A stretch of DNA of 64,000 bases from positions 7,540,501 through 7,604,500 of the forward strand of contig JAILWY010000015.1 of assembly GCA_022113835.1 (NCBI GenBank). Reading direction: 5' to 3'. Shown here one piece after another: positions 1 through 11,232 of the stretch (positions within the stretch are counted from its first letter, which is position 1; the number at the start of each line of letters is the position of its first letter). Origin of the DNA: Atopsyche davidsoni (lineage: Eukaryota > Arthropoda > Insecta > Trichoptera > Hydrobiosidae). The position numbers and the translations under genes were made by a program. The notes under the pieces are model-generated. The model had not been told where the DNA came from and did not search any database. It saw only the letters and a list, made by a program, of their open reading frames with translations.

Positions 1-3000
1 CAATGTAATAAAAATTATGCGAGCTGTAGATAATTTATCTGCGTTAAATTTAAAAAAAACTATAGAGTTCATGAAAATAGTCGCTGGGCTTCATTGTTTC
101 ATTCAATTACATTTATCCTTTAATTTTTTGATTTTGCATATTTGAGCATTTTTAACTGTGTTTTAAAATTTGTCTTTTGCGCCATATTATTTTCTAGAAA
201 ATACGTTTTTGAAACTTCATATATTTATTTATCTTAAAAAATTGTATAAATTATCCAAAGCAACTTTTTTTACTTTTCAGGGAAATCTTCAGATATTTCA
301 GGGTCGAAAAAAATCCTGAAAGGCGAGAGCGCTCCCGAGCAAAATTGATCGTTATCTTTAGCTATAGTTTTTGTGTGGATATGGAGCATAACAGATTAAT
401 CTTGCCTGTAATGTATGATGTATGTTGTGTAATGAAAGCAAGTATAAATTTATGAAATATTTTAAATATCAGGGACTCTGCCGTGGAAAGTTCTCGGTAT
501 TGCGTGCGCCCGGCGATGCGCAATTATTCCGAGAAATCTCTTTGTTACCTCTAAGCCCCGAGCAGCAAAAAACTTGTTCTATTATTTCTCAGAACGGTCA
601 ATAAATATTACAACTTGGCAATCGACTGAAAATGCTCCCCACAATTTAATATTCCTGAAAATTGAATAATTGAAAAGGTCTGATTTCTCTGATAAATCAA
701 ATCTACATAAAAATACGCGATTTCAAAATACTTTAACTTTAGTGCATCCTTTACGTTGTTAAATCAAGTGATATTATATTTTGTTTGTATGTATTGTTCA
801 GTCAGTATCTAAATTAAAAATTAGTGTATTTGTATAGTAAATGATGTTTGGTGATAATCAAATGTGCTCGATTGGCATTCTCAGCCAGCCAACCAAGTAT
901 GATGACGAAAATACAAGCTACAATAATTTTTTTACCAGAAACTCTACGAAGTACGATAAAAATATTAAACGCTTTTTAAGTCATCGTTTCATATACCTTT
1001 AAATATATAACATAAAGAAGTTGACTTTCCAGGAAAAAAAATTTTGAAGAAGGTAACAGTGGCTGGAAGCCGAATGAGTAAAACTGGCTCAGGATAAAAA
1101 AATATTCAAACCTCCTCTGACGAGAAGCACTTGAAGAAGAAGAAGTAAAATGAAATAAATATTATACAAAAATACCACATCAAAAATTCAGCGAATGAAA
1201 TAAAATGTCACACTATAAAATCGCTCACTTATCACCTTGAAGATCTTTTGACAAAAGATCACAATGTTTGGTTTTCAGGTCACGTATTTATTCAATAAAC
1301 TACGAGTTTTTTTTGCCGGACTCTGACTCGCCGACGAAATATCAATCAGGATTGTAGATTGCCCTGCGAGGTAGAAGAAGTTACCGTCATATTTTCGAAG
1401 TTCTGCACGGCTTAGGGGTGATTTTATCTCACTGTTTGTTTCTATTGAAAATATCAACAAGAGCAATCAAAGAAATATGGATGAAAAAAATGTTTAAACT
1501 ACAAGTAGCACAGCGAGGGTGAAATCACGAGAAAAGGTAAAATGACCAACAAGTAGATTCGGTCCCAAAAGAAGAAACGGAAATTTTGAATACGCTGAAA
1601 ATATTAAAATAGAGATGCGAAAGCTTTACTGTTTGAATGATGGATGACCACTGGATTAAAAAAAAAAATATATATACTGTCCAAGTAACAATGAGCACGA
1701 TCAACGAAAGAACAGATCATTCCAACCATGTTCTTCTGTGGTCGTACTCAGCAAAGTGGCGTTAACAAGGAGAGGCTTTTATTCAACAGTGGATTAACAG
1801 TGACAAGTTCAAACATATAAAATAACATTTTAAAAAAAATAAAGAATTTAATTATTTTCAGGAGGTAGAAATTTGCATTGTTGATGTATTTATTATGGAT
1901 CAAAAATTTAATATTTACTATTAATAATTATTCCGTCTCATTAAAATTGATAAACTGTAACAATACTTTAAAATTTAAAATAGTACACGCGTGCAGGTAA
2001 TACATAATAATTTTTTTTTTTAAATTAAGGTTTTGCTTGTGTTTTATTATATACGGTATTTGTTTTATATTACTTTTGATTTATTCAGTGTGTTAACTTG
2101 TACATGCAAAAATATTTTTTCGTACAGTATATAATACAAAAGGGCTTCCCAATTATTTTATATAACGTTAATTTACTATTTTAAAGCGACTCGATTTAAT
2201 AAAAATATTTCATACAGATACGAATATAAAAAAAAAAATTAAACATGTGACTTTGGTAAAAAGAGCAAATATAAGGGAAAAGCGTAAAAACGATTTTGAT
2301 ATAATTAAATAATATCACATTAAACACTTTCATACATTTTATAATAAACCTCTGCAGAAATAACATGTTTTATAACCCGAATTAAACGTTTATAACCTCT
2401 GCCTATGCTTATCATGACTACTTTTGCAATTCGTATGACTTTAAACAACACAAAGAGAACCAAAAACCACATTAAATATAGTAAATATTTTTTTTATATC
2501 TTCAGATAAAATAAACGTATTTCTTATTCAAATAACTATGTTAAATTCCAGCCAAAAAGCCTTTAGTGTTTAAAACATTTTAAAGACGAGTTATTCACCA
2601 CGTCTTAAAAAATCACAAAATCCCTTTGTTTCACGCAGTTTTTTTAGTAACCCGATATAAGACAGCTTCGTGGTGGTTGATCTAAACATCTAAAGCCTGA
2701 AATACTTTGCTCAGAAAGATATAAAAATCTATCAGCTCTGTCAAAAACAACACGAAAATTAATATCTGGATTTTCTACTAGGCTTAGGGAACTGGGAAAC
2801 GCTGGTAGATACTAGGATAAAAAAAAAACCTTAACGTTATTCACTGTATATCTTTAACATGTAACAATGTTTGACAGTTTGTTCGCATGTTATAATTTTC
2901 CACGTGTTTTTATTATTTGTCGAAACAAAAAAAAAACACGTAACAGGGTGTATGCAAAGCTGTCAGCTACAAGGAGTCTTTTTGTATTTTATTATACGTC

Positions 3001-5655
3001 TATTATTCGAAGTTCACATTGTATATTTTTTATTCGTCTAATATTCAAAGTTCTGTATTGGTATTTTTTTAACGAAAAGCTGAACGTTTTTTTTAATAAA
3101 ATATAATGAATTTATACTGTTTTATTGAAAGTTTTTGCAAAAGTATAAATTGAATTTATCCAATTATTATACTGATTCTTGATTAAGTACATATTTTTCT
3201 ATGATCAAAGATTTCTAATAAAATATTATTTTGCACATTTTTTAATATAATATTTAGATTGTTTTAATTATATTTCATTTCTTTGGTCTAGATATAAATA
3301 TATATATAGTTTTTTGTATTATTTATTTTTACTTTGCTTCTGTTATTATTTTTTAGTGTCTTAACTTATTAGTGAATTACGGTTCTGCAGAAACATAAAT
3401 AATATTTGCATAACACAAATAAAAGTGATGGTTCTTTTATGATATATTTTTAGGTTTAAATATATCCCAAACACGTAAAAATTTGATTCTTTCCTCAAAA
3501 TGTTCTCTTACACCGATTTATAGCTTTTTGCGATTATTAATAATAATTCATTAAATAACTAATTTATTCAAATGTAACGGAAAAAAATGCAGGGGCTTAA
3601 GTTTCCGCTAAAACATTGAATTGTTTTGTTGCGTCGTTAACTAGGTTTTTTTATTTATTTATAAAAACCACACCAAAAAAAAAGATATGTTAATATCGTT
3701 TTAATTAATTATTTTATTTATTTATTAAGCTCAAAATAATGGTTTAATTTGAAATAAATATACTTAAAACACATCGCTTTGCAGTAGATAAAAAATGTAT
3801 TTTTTAACTATACATATAATTTTAATAATAATTTAATAAATATATACTGATAAAAACTGAAAGCTCGAAAGAAAACATCTTAATTGATAAGACACAGAGC
3901 TTTTATTGAGAAACGAAATTTTTTGTCATTAGAATATTTTCATGAAAAAATCACTGTATCATTCCAGATTTGGAAGCTTTTTTCAATTTTTTCAGCGAGA
4001 TGAACTTCATTTCTGACCAAAAGCTGACCAACAATATCAGCTGTGGATTAAACATGGATCTCGTCACTCCATGGCTACTGAGAGACAATGGAGTAAGAGA
4101 CAAAAGATCCTCTGAACTGAAATATACATGCAGATGATAATCAGAAGTAACAATCGGTTTTTGGAAGGTTGGTCCACGAAAACAATTATTAACGAGCTGT
4201 CAAATATGTCACACGGGTTGCACGAAGCTTTATTAAGCCCAGCGTAGACTTAACGAATGTTATTTATAGTGCTTTTTAATAGTTAAGGTATTTTTTTTTG
4301 TTGATAAATGTTTATCTCTTATATTAATTATATATAAAAGTATATTTAACAAGTGTTGAAATGTTATATAAAATATACGACGTAACACAGTTTACTTTGA
4401 TCAAATGATAAATGAATTCACATTAAATGGATTCCAATTTTAATGACACTTAATCAAAAAAATATTTTAACTCTCTGAAAAATCTTGATAGTTGTTTTTT
4501 TAAAGTAGCATTGTTATTTGTTTATTTTATAATATATTAACTCATCTTTGAGCAAGGATAAAGTCAATACATAAGTATGCTTATATATTAATTACCATCT
4601 GCAAAACACGAGATTTCTCAGAAACACTTTTTAGATAATGTTGCGTAATATCTGAAGGAAATATATCTTATGTATCAAAACCACTGTCGGGTATGTAAAC
4701 ATATAAATCTTTTGCTGTTTAGTTTGAAAACATTACTATCTTACAGTTTCAATAAATCATGTCTTATTTACGCGATACAAATATGTATGCTATAATAGTT
4801 AAAACAATAAATAAAATCGATCCTAGAAAAACGATTAGTACCAAATAATGCTTCTTGTATCATGATAATTATATTTTATTATTAAATTAAATTACTTCAT
4901 ATAATTATTTATTAATTAATTATTTATTTAAATCATTAAAATGCGGCTTCTTAACAGTCAGTCACTGTCTTCAATGACTGACATGAGAAAGTTCATTCAA
5001 AACCTTGCATCTTATCAATCAGCCACTGGGTTTAATATGTATAATACAAATATATGTGCAATATTACAATTTTGATAAATATGGTGAAATCAATATTTTT
5101 TTCCATATTAAAATAAATTTTTAAATAATAAATAGAAAAATAACAAGCAAAAAACGTATTTGAAAATGTAAAAGGGTTTTTTGGTATGATTCAGTATTAT
5201 TATGTTTTCTCGGAAGGTTGCATGTTATATTAGTATATTTGATAACAAATAGGATAACTATTCCTTCCAAGATAAGAAAAACTACTTGCAAAGGTTCTTT
5301 TCGTATGAAATTACGTAACGGACTATACTTACAAAATAACATTTTATCTTTCAGTAAGTTTTTAAGCGAAAGACATTAATTTCAGATAATCTGAACGATA
5401 TGCAACAAGCCAAAGCAACCAATAAAAGCTGAGGCATTTATTTATTTTCGGTAAATATCATACCTAAGATTGATTTTATAAATAAAATTACGTGTTTATA
5501 TAATTCAATGTAGAATTGAATAGTCAGCAAAAAAATAAAAAGATTCTCACAATTTTTCAAGTTTGATATAAAAGCTTTATAACAAAATAATGAATAAAGT
5601 ACACAAAACTAAATAAAAATTTAGTTTTGTGATAACGATGCAAAAACGGTTCATA
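1..5655. other. AT-rich non-coding DNA
   Basis: Apart from the LINE tail at 1040-1147 I see no gene, RNA or repeat. Short open frames have the composition expected by chance. Confidence 0.6.
1040..1147 (+). mobile_element. LINE 3'-tail copy
   Basis: It contains GTGGCTGGAAGCCGAATGAG, then ACTGGCTCAGGATA, then CCTCCTCTGACGAGAAGCAC and a GAAGAAGAAG end. This is the same tail as at 10500-10735. It is the degraded C-terminal coding end and 3' end of a non-LTR reverse transcriptase. Confidence 0.7.
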
Positions 5656-5768
5656 CTAATATTAGTATTGTTAAATAAACTTGTAGTTTCCTAAAGCACA
5701 GCTTCTTAACAATATTATATTAGTATTCTTAGTAACTACTTAGCGATTTTTAAAGTCGTGTCTTTTTT

Positions 5769-6058
5769 ATAATGATAAAAGTACCTTTGTATTTTGTCTT
5801 CACTTTTTGCATTACTAGTCTATTTGGTCGAAACTAGTAATGCAAAAAATTTTATAAACTCAAAGTGAAGACAAAATACGAAGGTACTTTTATCATTATA
5901 AAAAAGAGAGGACTTTAAAAATCGAGACTTTAGGAAACTACAAATTTATTTAACAATACTAATATTAATATTTTTGAATAAAATACTTAAGTGATTTTCC
6001 ACATTTATCATTATAATAATGGATCTTCACCAATCACATGTCTAGTCCCTCGACGAGA
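5769..6058 (-). mobile_element. Hairpin element, Penelope-like, copy 1 (minus)
   Basis: On the minus strand it starts TCTCGTCGAGGGAC and continues to GAAGATCC; it ends ATCATTAT. It is flanked by 13-bp direct repeats with one mismatch, at 5756-5768 (TCGTGTCTTTTTT) and 6059-6071 (TCCTGTCTTTTTT). The inner part folds on itself: 5769-5820 pairs with 5832-5902. Around the loop lies the half-hammerhead string GGTCGAAACTAGTAATGC. The long palindrome runs past the left direct repeat to about 5656, so a secondary inverted duplication of flanking DNA accompanied insertion. Confidence 0.6.
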
Positions 6059-6169
6059 TCCTGTCTTTTTTAATGGATATTATTTTTTACAGTAAAACTA
6101 ATATAAATAACTTCACATAGCCGAAGTGTAGTAGTAAATTGATTAGCTGGTCTGTTATCTAAAGATCAA

Positions 6170-6395
6170 GTCACCCCTAATTGAGTTATGACTCAACCGA
6201 GACCCGTCAATCGAGAAGGCTCCGCGCGGTGGCGGGGGATGCAATCGATTGGCAATGACCCAGCCCAGGCCGGGGTCTCACCCTAGACCTCCCCGATCGA
6301 CTCGCAGCGTCCTACCCCCGACACGGACCCTGAAAACATTCACGGGCCTCCACGACCTACGGGGGTAGCTCCGGGTCCATCCTTCTCATCACAAT
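6170..6395. repeat. GC-rich repeat fragment of unknown class
   Basis: This 220-bp block has far higher GC than its surroundings and abrupt edges, with CCCGTCAATCGAGAAGGCTC and GGGTCTCACCCTAGACCTCC. It looks like the 3' region of a non-LTR element inserted beside the SINE pair. No protein match is recognised. Confidence 0.4.
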
Positions 6396-6407
6396 TGTAA
6401 TTAAATA

Positions 6408-6790
6408 TTACTAATATGATCAGGCACATTAGTTCACACATGATTAAAGAAATTTGTGTGGGATTCGAACTCACATCCCCTGGCTTACATGGCCGGTGTA
6501 CTAACCCTCGTACTAACGAATCACATCCATTAATCGAGAATTTTGAACATGCATACTCTACGTATGAACCAGTGTGCCCAAGCCAACAAATATTTAGTGA
6601 TTTGCAAGCACTGGACTTTTTAAACAAAGTAACAAGTGAAGCGATTTTAATCCCATCTGGATCTGGTTCAAATCCGACACAAATCACGATTATATTTTTC
6701 TGAGAATTTCTTTAATCATCTTCTATGTGTAAACTAATGTGCCTAATCATATTAGTAATAATATAATAAATACGCATCTGATTGATGTTC
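6408..6790. mobile_element. Head-to-head pair of tRNA-derived SINEs
   Basis: Left arm 6408-6454 and right arm 6705-6759 are inverted copies containing ATTAGGCACATTAGT or its complement. The minus half carries a tRNA-like head at 6453-6525 with a B-box-like GAGTTCGAATCCC. The plus half has GGTTCAAATCC at 6665-6675. The plus tail continues through TAATAAATACGCATCTGATTG to 6790. Confidence 0.6.
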
Positions 6791-7618
6791 AATCCAAAAT
6801 ATAGACATACGTAATTAAATATGACAACTATTTGTAATATTCTTTATTTTGTAATATGATACATATAATCTTTGCAATACTAAAAATTATAGTATTCACA
6901 TTTGGTATGAATGATAATTAAATATTTTTTTATAAATAAACGTATTTTATACATTAAAAAATTTTTCTACGCATTTGCTTTGATTACATAAATACGTATT
7001 TTGGTTGCGTTTCAATAATTTGTTGATATCGACGATAATCAATGTTTTAATTATTTAGTAATAAAATGATAGATATATGCTGCAATGTTATTCAAAATAA
7101 TGTATTTCTAAATACATCAAAAATTATATTTTTATTGACTAACGAACTAACATAGTCAAATTTGATTTGTTTGTAGTACTATTTTGTACGATATTGTGTA
7201 TTTATATATATATGGTTTTATTTCACTGAAGGAGTTATTTGAAACAATGTTTTAAAATTTAACGCATGAACTAATTTGTAAATTCACTATCAATAGCTAA
7301 TTAGTGCATTAATAAAGTAATAAATAAAATCAACAATATACCATACTGTGACGTTACTCTTAATATTTCATCCAAACTATTGGCAGCTTTAGAATATGAA
7401 ATAATAATATATTTTATTATATTAAACACTGTTTTATATATATATCTAAGTAAATTTTTTTTAGAAACGTTTTTCGGTATTGAATATTTAAAAAAAAAAA
7501 ATCAAATCAATTATTCCGCAATCGTAAAAAATACAACGTTTTTAAAATAAACATTGAAAATCTAGTTCGTTGTTATTTATTTATTTATTATATACATATG
7601 TCTATTTTTTTATTTAAC

Positions 7619-7794
7619 GTCAATCAGATGCGTATTTATTACCCATTACGGGTTTATTATATTATTACTAATATGATTAGGCACATTAGTTAAAAATATC
7701 ATTGTGATTTTCAAATCCCACACAAATCACGATGATATTTTTCTGAGAGTTTCTTGATGCAAAGTATGAAGTAATGTGCCTAATCATATTATAA
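7619..7794. mobile_element. Second inverted SINE pair
   Basis: Left ATTACTAATATGATTAGGCA and right GTGCCTAATCATATTA arms flank a short centre with TTCAAATCCCACACAAATCA. The preceding tail, CAATCAGATGCGTATTTATT, is repeated at 23768. Each half is shorter than in the copy at 6408-6790. Confidence 0.55.
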
Positions 7795-7799
7795 TTATT

Positions 7800-7802
<3 letters not shown>

Positions 7803-7832
<30 letters not shown>
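7803..7832. repeat. (TA)n microsatellite
   Basis: About 15 uninterrupted TA units. Similar shorter runs lie at 25501-25518, 33792-33812, 55325-55348 and 57133-57151. Confidence 0.95.
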
Positions 7833-7835
<3 letters not shown>

Positions 7836-8020
7836 TTTCTTTGCTTACACAATTCACGGAAGGAAGTTAACGTATGCTTAAACTTTAGTAACACATTGCA
7901 AGCCATGGAACCTGCACGCAGGACGGGGATAGCCACACGCCTCATCTCAATATAAGACCTATTGTAAATCTAACAAATGAATTTTTTTATTTTTTTTATG
8001 TATGAATATTGAAAGCATAC

Positions 8021-8267
8021 CTTCAGGAGCTCCGGGGTCCACCCGCGCCTCCCTCGCGCCGCTGAGCAACAGGTCCGAGGACGGTTCACCCAAAGTCGAA
8101 CTCAAATTGGCGAAACCGCCGCCGAACCCCGCACTCTCCCCGAGCTCCGCGAACTTCGTAGCGGCCTCTACGAACTTCGTAGACGCCTCCGTGACACTGT
8201 GCCCTAACACTCCGGCGCTGTGGGGCGGCGATACAATCTCGTCCGCGATACCTCTCAGGACGCCCAT
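8021..8267 (-). CDS. Possible orphan coding exon, unidentified product
   Basis: A GC-rich open frame of about 82 codons begins ATG GGC GTC CTG at 8267 and ends at a good donor, CTGAAG|GTATGC. The product starts MGVLRGIADEIVSPPHSAGV and includes TKFVEAATKFAEL, a small internal duplication. I do not recognise the family. Upstream on the same strand lies a very GC-rich block with GGGCGG boxes (8280-8420), so a first coding exon next to a promoter is plausible. An alternative is an internal exon on the plus strand: acceptor CCTTCAG at 8020-8026 and donor ACG|GTAGGA at 8271 also give an open frame. A fragment of a GC-rich mobile element is a third possibility. Confidence 0.35.
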
Positions 8268-8279
8268 CACGGTAGGATG

Positions 8280-8420
8280 CCGGAACGCGAGTGAAGGCTC
8301 GGCGCTACGCCCGCCCGCCAGGCCCCCACCCCAGCCCGCCACCCCCACCACCCCACCACCCCCAGCCCGGGGAGGGGCGGCTACGCCGGTGTGCGAGCCC
8401 GCCCCTTGCTACACGCCACA
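8280..8420 (-). promoter_or_regulatory. GC-rich block, possible promoter
   Basis: It holds long C/G runs and several GGGCGG or CCGCCC boxes in an otherwise AT-rich region, just 5' of the candidate minus-strand exon. No TATA box is seen. Promoter function is inferred from composition only. Confidence 0.3.
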
Positions 8421-8567
8421 CTCACAAAACCACACATTGTATATATATATTTTTTTTTATATACAGGTTTGGTACCTTGCTTGTTATATACAAGGTATTT
8501 CGTCACAATTTGGGGAAACTTTCCAAACTAGTCGATCGAATTGATCTATAAATGGGAGTGACTGAAG

Positions 8568-9080
8568 CTACACCCCCTGGTTTATCTTTTTTATGGTTCC
8601 GATAACATGCTTCAAGAAGCCATCCAGTGACTTCATCAACTGTGGGTGTCTCGCCACTGACTTCAGGTCATCCAGACACAGACCTTCCTGTCGGCATTGG
8701 CTCTCCAGTTGGTGTCTCTGAAGACCAAAGATGGGGCATGAACCCACAAGGTGGATCACTGTTTGTGGAGTAAAATCATCACAAGGGCATGTGTCGTCGC
8801 TCGTCAAGTGGAACCTGCGGAGATAACTTCTCATCGCTCCATGACCCGTTAAGAGCTGGGTTGATTCAAAGCTAATTCCGCAGGTATTCCTGTATACAGC
8901 GGCGTCCGTAACAGAATCAAAGAACATCTTTGTTACGTTTCCTTGCGGAGAGCTTGTGTACCTTTCGTTCCATGTGTCCATTGTAATTTTCCTCTGGAGA
9001 TTTTTTGCGAAACTCAGAGGAAAGTCGGAAAATACATAAGTCATTTTCTCTTTGTACATTGTATTATTTAACATATACAT
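8568..9080 (-). pseudogene. R1-like non-LTR retrotransposon ORF2 C-terminal fragment
   Basis: The minus-strand frame of 170 codons contains W-ERYTSSPQGNVTKMFFDSV, then STQLLTGHGAMRSYLRRF and CPCDDFTPQTVIHLVGSCP. This order (W, G-V-T-FF, TG-HG-F-YL-RF, C-C-QT--H---CP) is the zinc-knuckle-bearing C-terminus downstream of the reverse transcriptase in R1-clade LINEs. The polymerase itself is missing because the copy is 5'-truncated near 9080. The frame remains open, so the insertion is not very old. The first 30 residues are less clearly homologous. Confidence 0.75.
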
Positions 9081-9142
9081 TTAATACACATTGTATATAC
9101 AACTATATCAACCTATAAAATATAATGATAAAAGTAACTTTT

Positions 9143-9536
9143 GTGACGTTTCCCTCTCTCACCTGGTCTAAGCCTAGGAAGCTAGAGATACGCACTGAAT
9201 CTTTATCAATTCCCTAGTGAAGCTAAAAAATGATTCGGACCCAACCGTAACTTAAATAACTAAACCTCTTAAATTAAGACAATAACTAATGACTCCCTTG
9301 AAGGGGTCTCGTCTACCCTGACCTTACCCAATGTTAATATCCACTATGACTCTTAAAAAATTAACCTTAACTTAAGTTTTTCTCGGAATTGTTTGTTTGA
9401 AAGTTTATTTTTTTTTAGAAGCTAGAGACACGCACTGAGTCTTTATCAATTCCCTGGTGAAGCTAGGAATTGATTCGGACTCAGTGCGTGTCTCTAGCTT
9501 CCTAGGTTTAGACCTGGTGAGAGAGGGAAACGTCAC
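9143..9536. mobile_element. Foldback element nested in a Penelope-like fragment
   Basis: Terminal inverted repeats of about 60 bp start GTGACGTTTCCCTCTCTCAC at 9143 and end with their reverse complement at 9536. A further direct copy of the inner arm lies at 9418-9480. It interrupts the string AAGTAA-CTTTGTATTTTG, which is continuous in the related copy at 5769. Flanks ACTTTT and ACTTTG may be a short target duplication. No coding capacity is visible. Confidence 0.65.
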
Positions 9537-9775
9537 ACTTTGTATTTTGTCTTCACATTGTTAAGAAATTCAATATTCTTGACAGAGGGTACTTGGTGGA
9601 ATTCCATTTTAATATTTTTGAATAAAATACTTGAGTGATTTTCCACATTTTTATTTTTATTGGTGACCGGTTTCGCCTCTGTTTGATAATGCCAACGTGA
9701 AAATTTTATTCAAAAATATCTTCACATTGTGTTTATTTAAATTATTTGCATTACTAGTTTCGACTGACCTTTTTT
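9537..9775. mobile_element. Scrambled Penelope-like fragments with two half-hammerhead strings
   Basis: Pieces matching the copy at 5769-6058 occur here: TTGTATTTTGTCTTCAC at 9539 and ATTTTTGAATAAAATACTTG near 9612. The minus strand at 9655-9685 reads GGCGAAACCGGTCACC, and at 9752-9772 it reads CGAAACTAGTAATGCAAAT. Both have GAA followed by a 6-bp palindrome and a cleavable U-H, the 3' half of a hammerhead core. Confidence 0.45.
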
Positions 9776-10375
9776 TTTTTTGCCCCTTGTACCAATGAGC
9801 ACTTACCAGGTTACGGGGGCGTCTCTTTTTTACCTTCTGCACAGCCTTCAAAATAAAAAAAATACATATATAAAAAACAAAGTAGTTGGAAGGAAGCATC
9901 GTTTCGATCATATCTTCATCATATGCTGCATTCCTATAAAGGGGGAAGAGGCAGCATATTACACATTATATAAAACTGATTGACCTGACCTAACCTAACC
10001 TTTTTTTTATTTACCACCGAATACTACCACTACTATCAGGTAGTCTTCCAGCTCCGCTTTCTTTTGTGTCCAATAAATAAATGAAAATCCACGCATGCAT
10101 CGCAATAACGTATGCTGCATTCCTATAATGTCAGCATATCACATGTTATACGTCATAGTAGGATACAATACAATAATTAAATATGCAAATGAATCTTCCA
10201 TCTTCGTGCTTTCTGGGTAAGTCATGAAGACGAAGGCTTGGTCACGGTGGTCGAGCCTTCTCGCAGAAATCCGTGGCTTAACCTAACCTAATCTAATCTA
10301 TATATTTTTTTTTTCACCTGAACCGGGAAACTTTCAGGCAATCTTCAAGCTCCGGCAGCGTCTCTTTTATTATTT
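9770..10375. repeat. Degraded repeat pair with short TTAGG-like tails
   Basis: ATGCTGCATTCCTATAA occurs at about 9921 and 10111. A TCTTCCAGCTCCG-type segment recurs at 10046 and 10343. Runs CCTAACCTAACC at 9989-10000 and AACCTAACCTAATCTAATCT near 10280 resemble the insect telomere repeat but are only 2-3 units long. This looks like the tail of an insect mobile repeat, not a telomere. Confidence 0.45.
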
Positions 10376-10499
10376 CTTATAAATTACATGGTTATCAACA
10401 AAAAGTTGATTGACAACTTTAATATCTACATTAACTACCAAGTAGTGAAGAAATTAAAAATATTTAGGTAGCTATGAAAGAGAACTCTTGACGTTGATA

Positions 10500-10735
10500 A
10501 AAAAGCGGAAGGTCTCCTATTTTGGCCACATTTTTCTTAACATTAAATATAGCTTCCTCCAGCTGATTGTCTAACGAAGAGGGGCATTGGAAGAAGGAAG
10601 TTCACGTGGATGCGGAATTAGCGCCAGTGGCTGGAGATCGGAAATGCAGCCGAATCGGTGAGACTAACCCAGGATAGAAATATATTTGATGAAATGGTCA
10701 CCAACCTCCTATGAGGAGAGGCATTAGAAGAAGAA
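10500..10735 (+). mobile_element. Non-LTR retrotransposon (LINE) ORF2 C-terminus, degraded
   Basis: Frame fragments read YFGHIF, then QLIV, then EEGSSRGCGI and W-SEM-N, and end with PTSYEERH and a run of lysines. This is the pattern near the end of many LINE reverse transcriptase proteins (FGH-I, R-G-G-R, W). Stops and shifts break it. It ends in CCAACCTCCTATGAGGAGAG and GAAGAAGAAA. It is one of at least six copies in the window. Confidence 0.75.
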
Positions 10736-11139
10736 AATTTTTCTTTTTTTATTACACGATTTTACTTTAACACTGTTTTTACAATATTTTTATAAACTGT
10801 GTAAAAAAGCGGTTATATTTCTAGACATTTTTTAATTCCATTATATTTTGAAGCGACCGTCCTTCTAGCGCGTATAAAGTTTTAGGGTGCGGAGACATTC
10901 TGATGAAGAGAAGCCTTTTTTTAAAATTACTGTCAGCCTCAGGCACCGTTGTGATACTACTTCCGGTTGCCGACATTTTTTCTTCCAATAAACCTAGGCA
11001 CTACATTATTCTACCTCAGAAAACCATGAACAGACATAAAAATATGTTCAATGAGATGGTATCAACTTCCTTTGCCTTACAAACTATATAAATTTTAAGC
11101 GCAATTAAAATCTTTAACTTCAATCATTTTATTCAAGTT

Positions 11140-11232
11140 TTTTCTTCTAGGCGTTAATTTAAATATATTTATGCAATTATTAATTTTCTTCAAGTGCTTT
11201 TGCTAAGATCTCTATCCTGGGCCAGTCTTAAA
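11140..11232 (-). mobile_element. Weak LINE-tail fragment
   Basis: On the plus strand TTCTTCTAGGCG and CTCTATCCTGGGCCAGTCT correspond to the reverse complement of the LINE tail. The match is patchy. Confidence 0.4.

Noticed and set aside
2867..3106. Frame of 79 codons rich in F, I and N
   Set aside because: Composition is what AT-rich random sequence gives; no motif or homology seen.
9981..10000. Telomere repeat (CCTAA)n
   Set aside because: Only two to three imperfect units, next to a degraded mobile repeat; far too short for a telomere or clear interstitial array.
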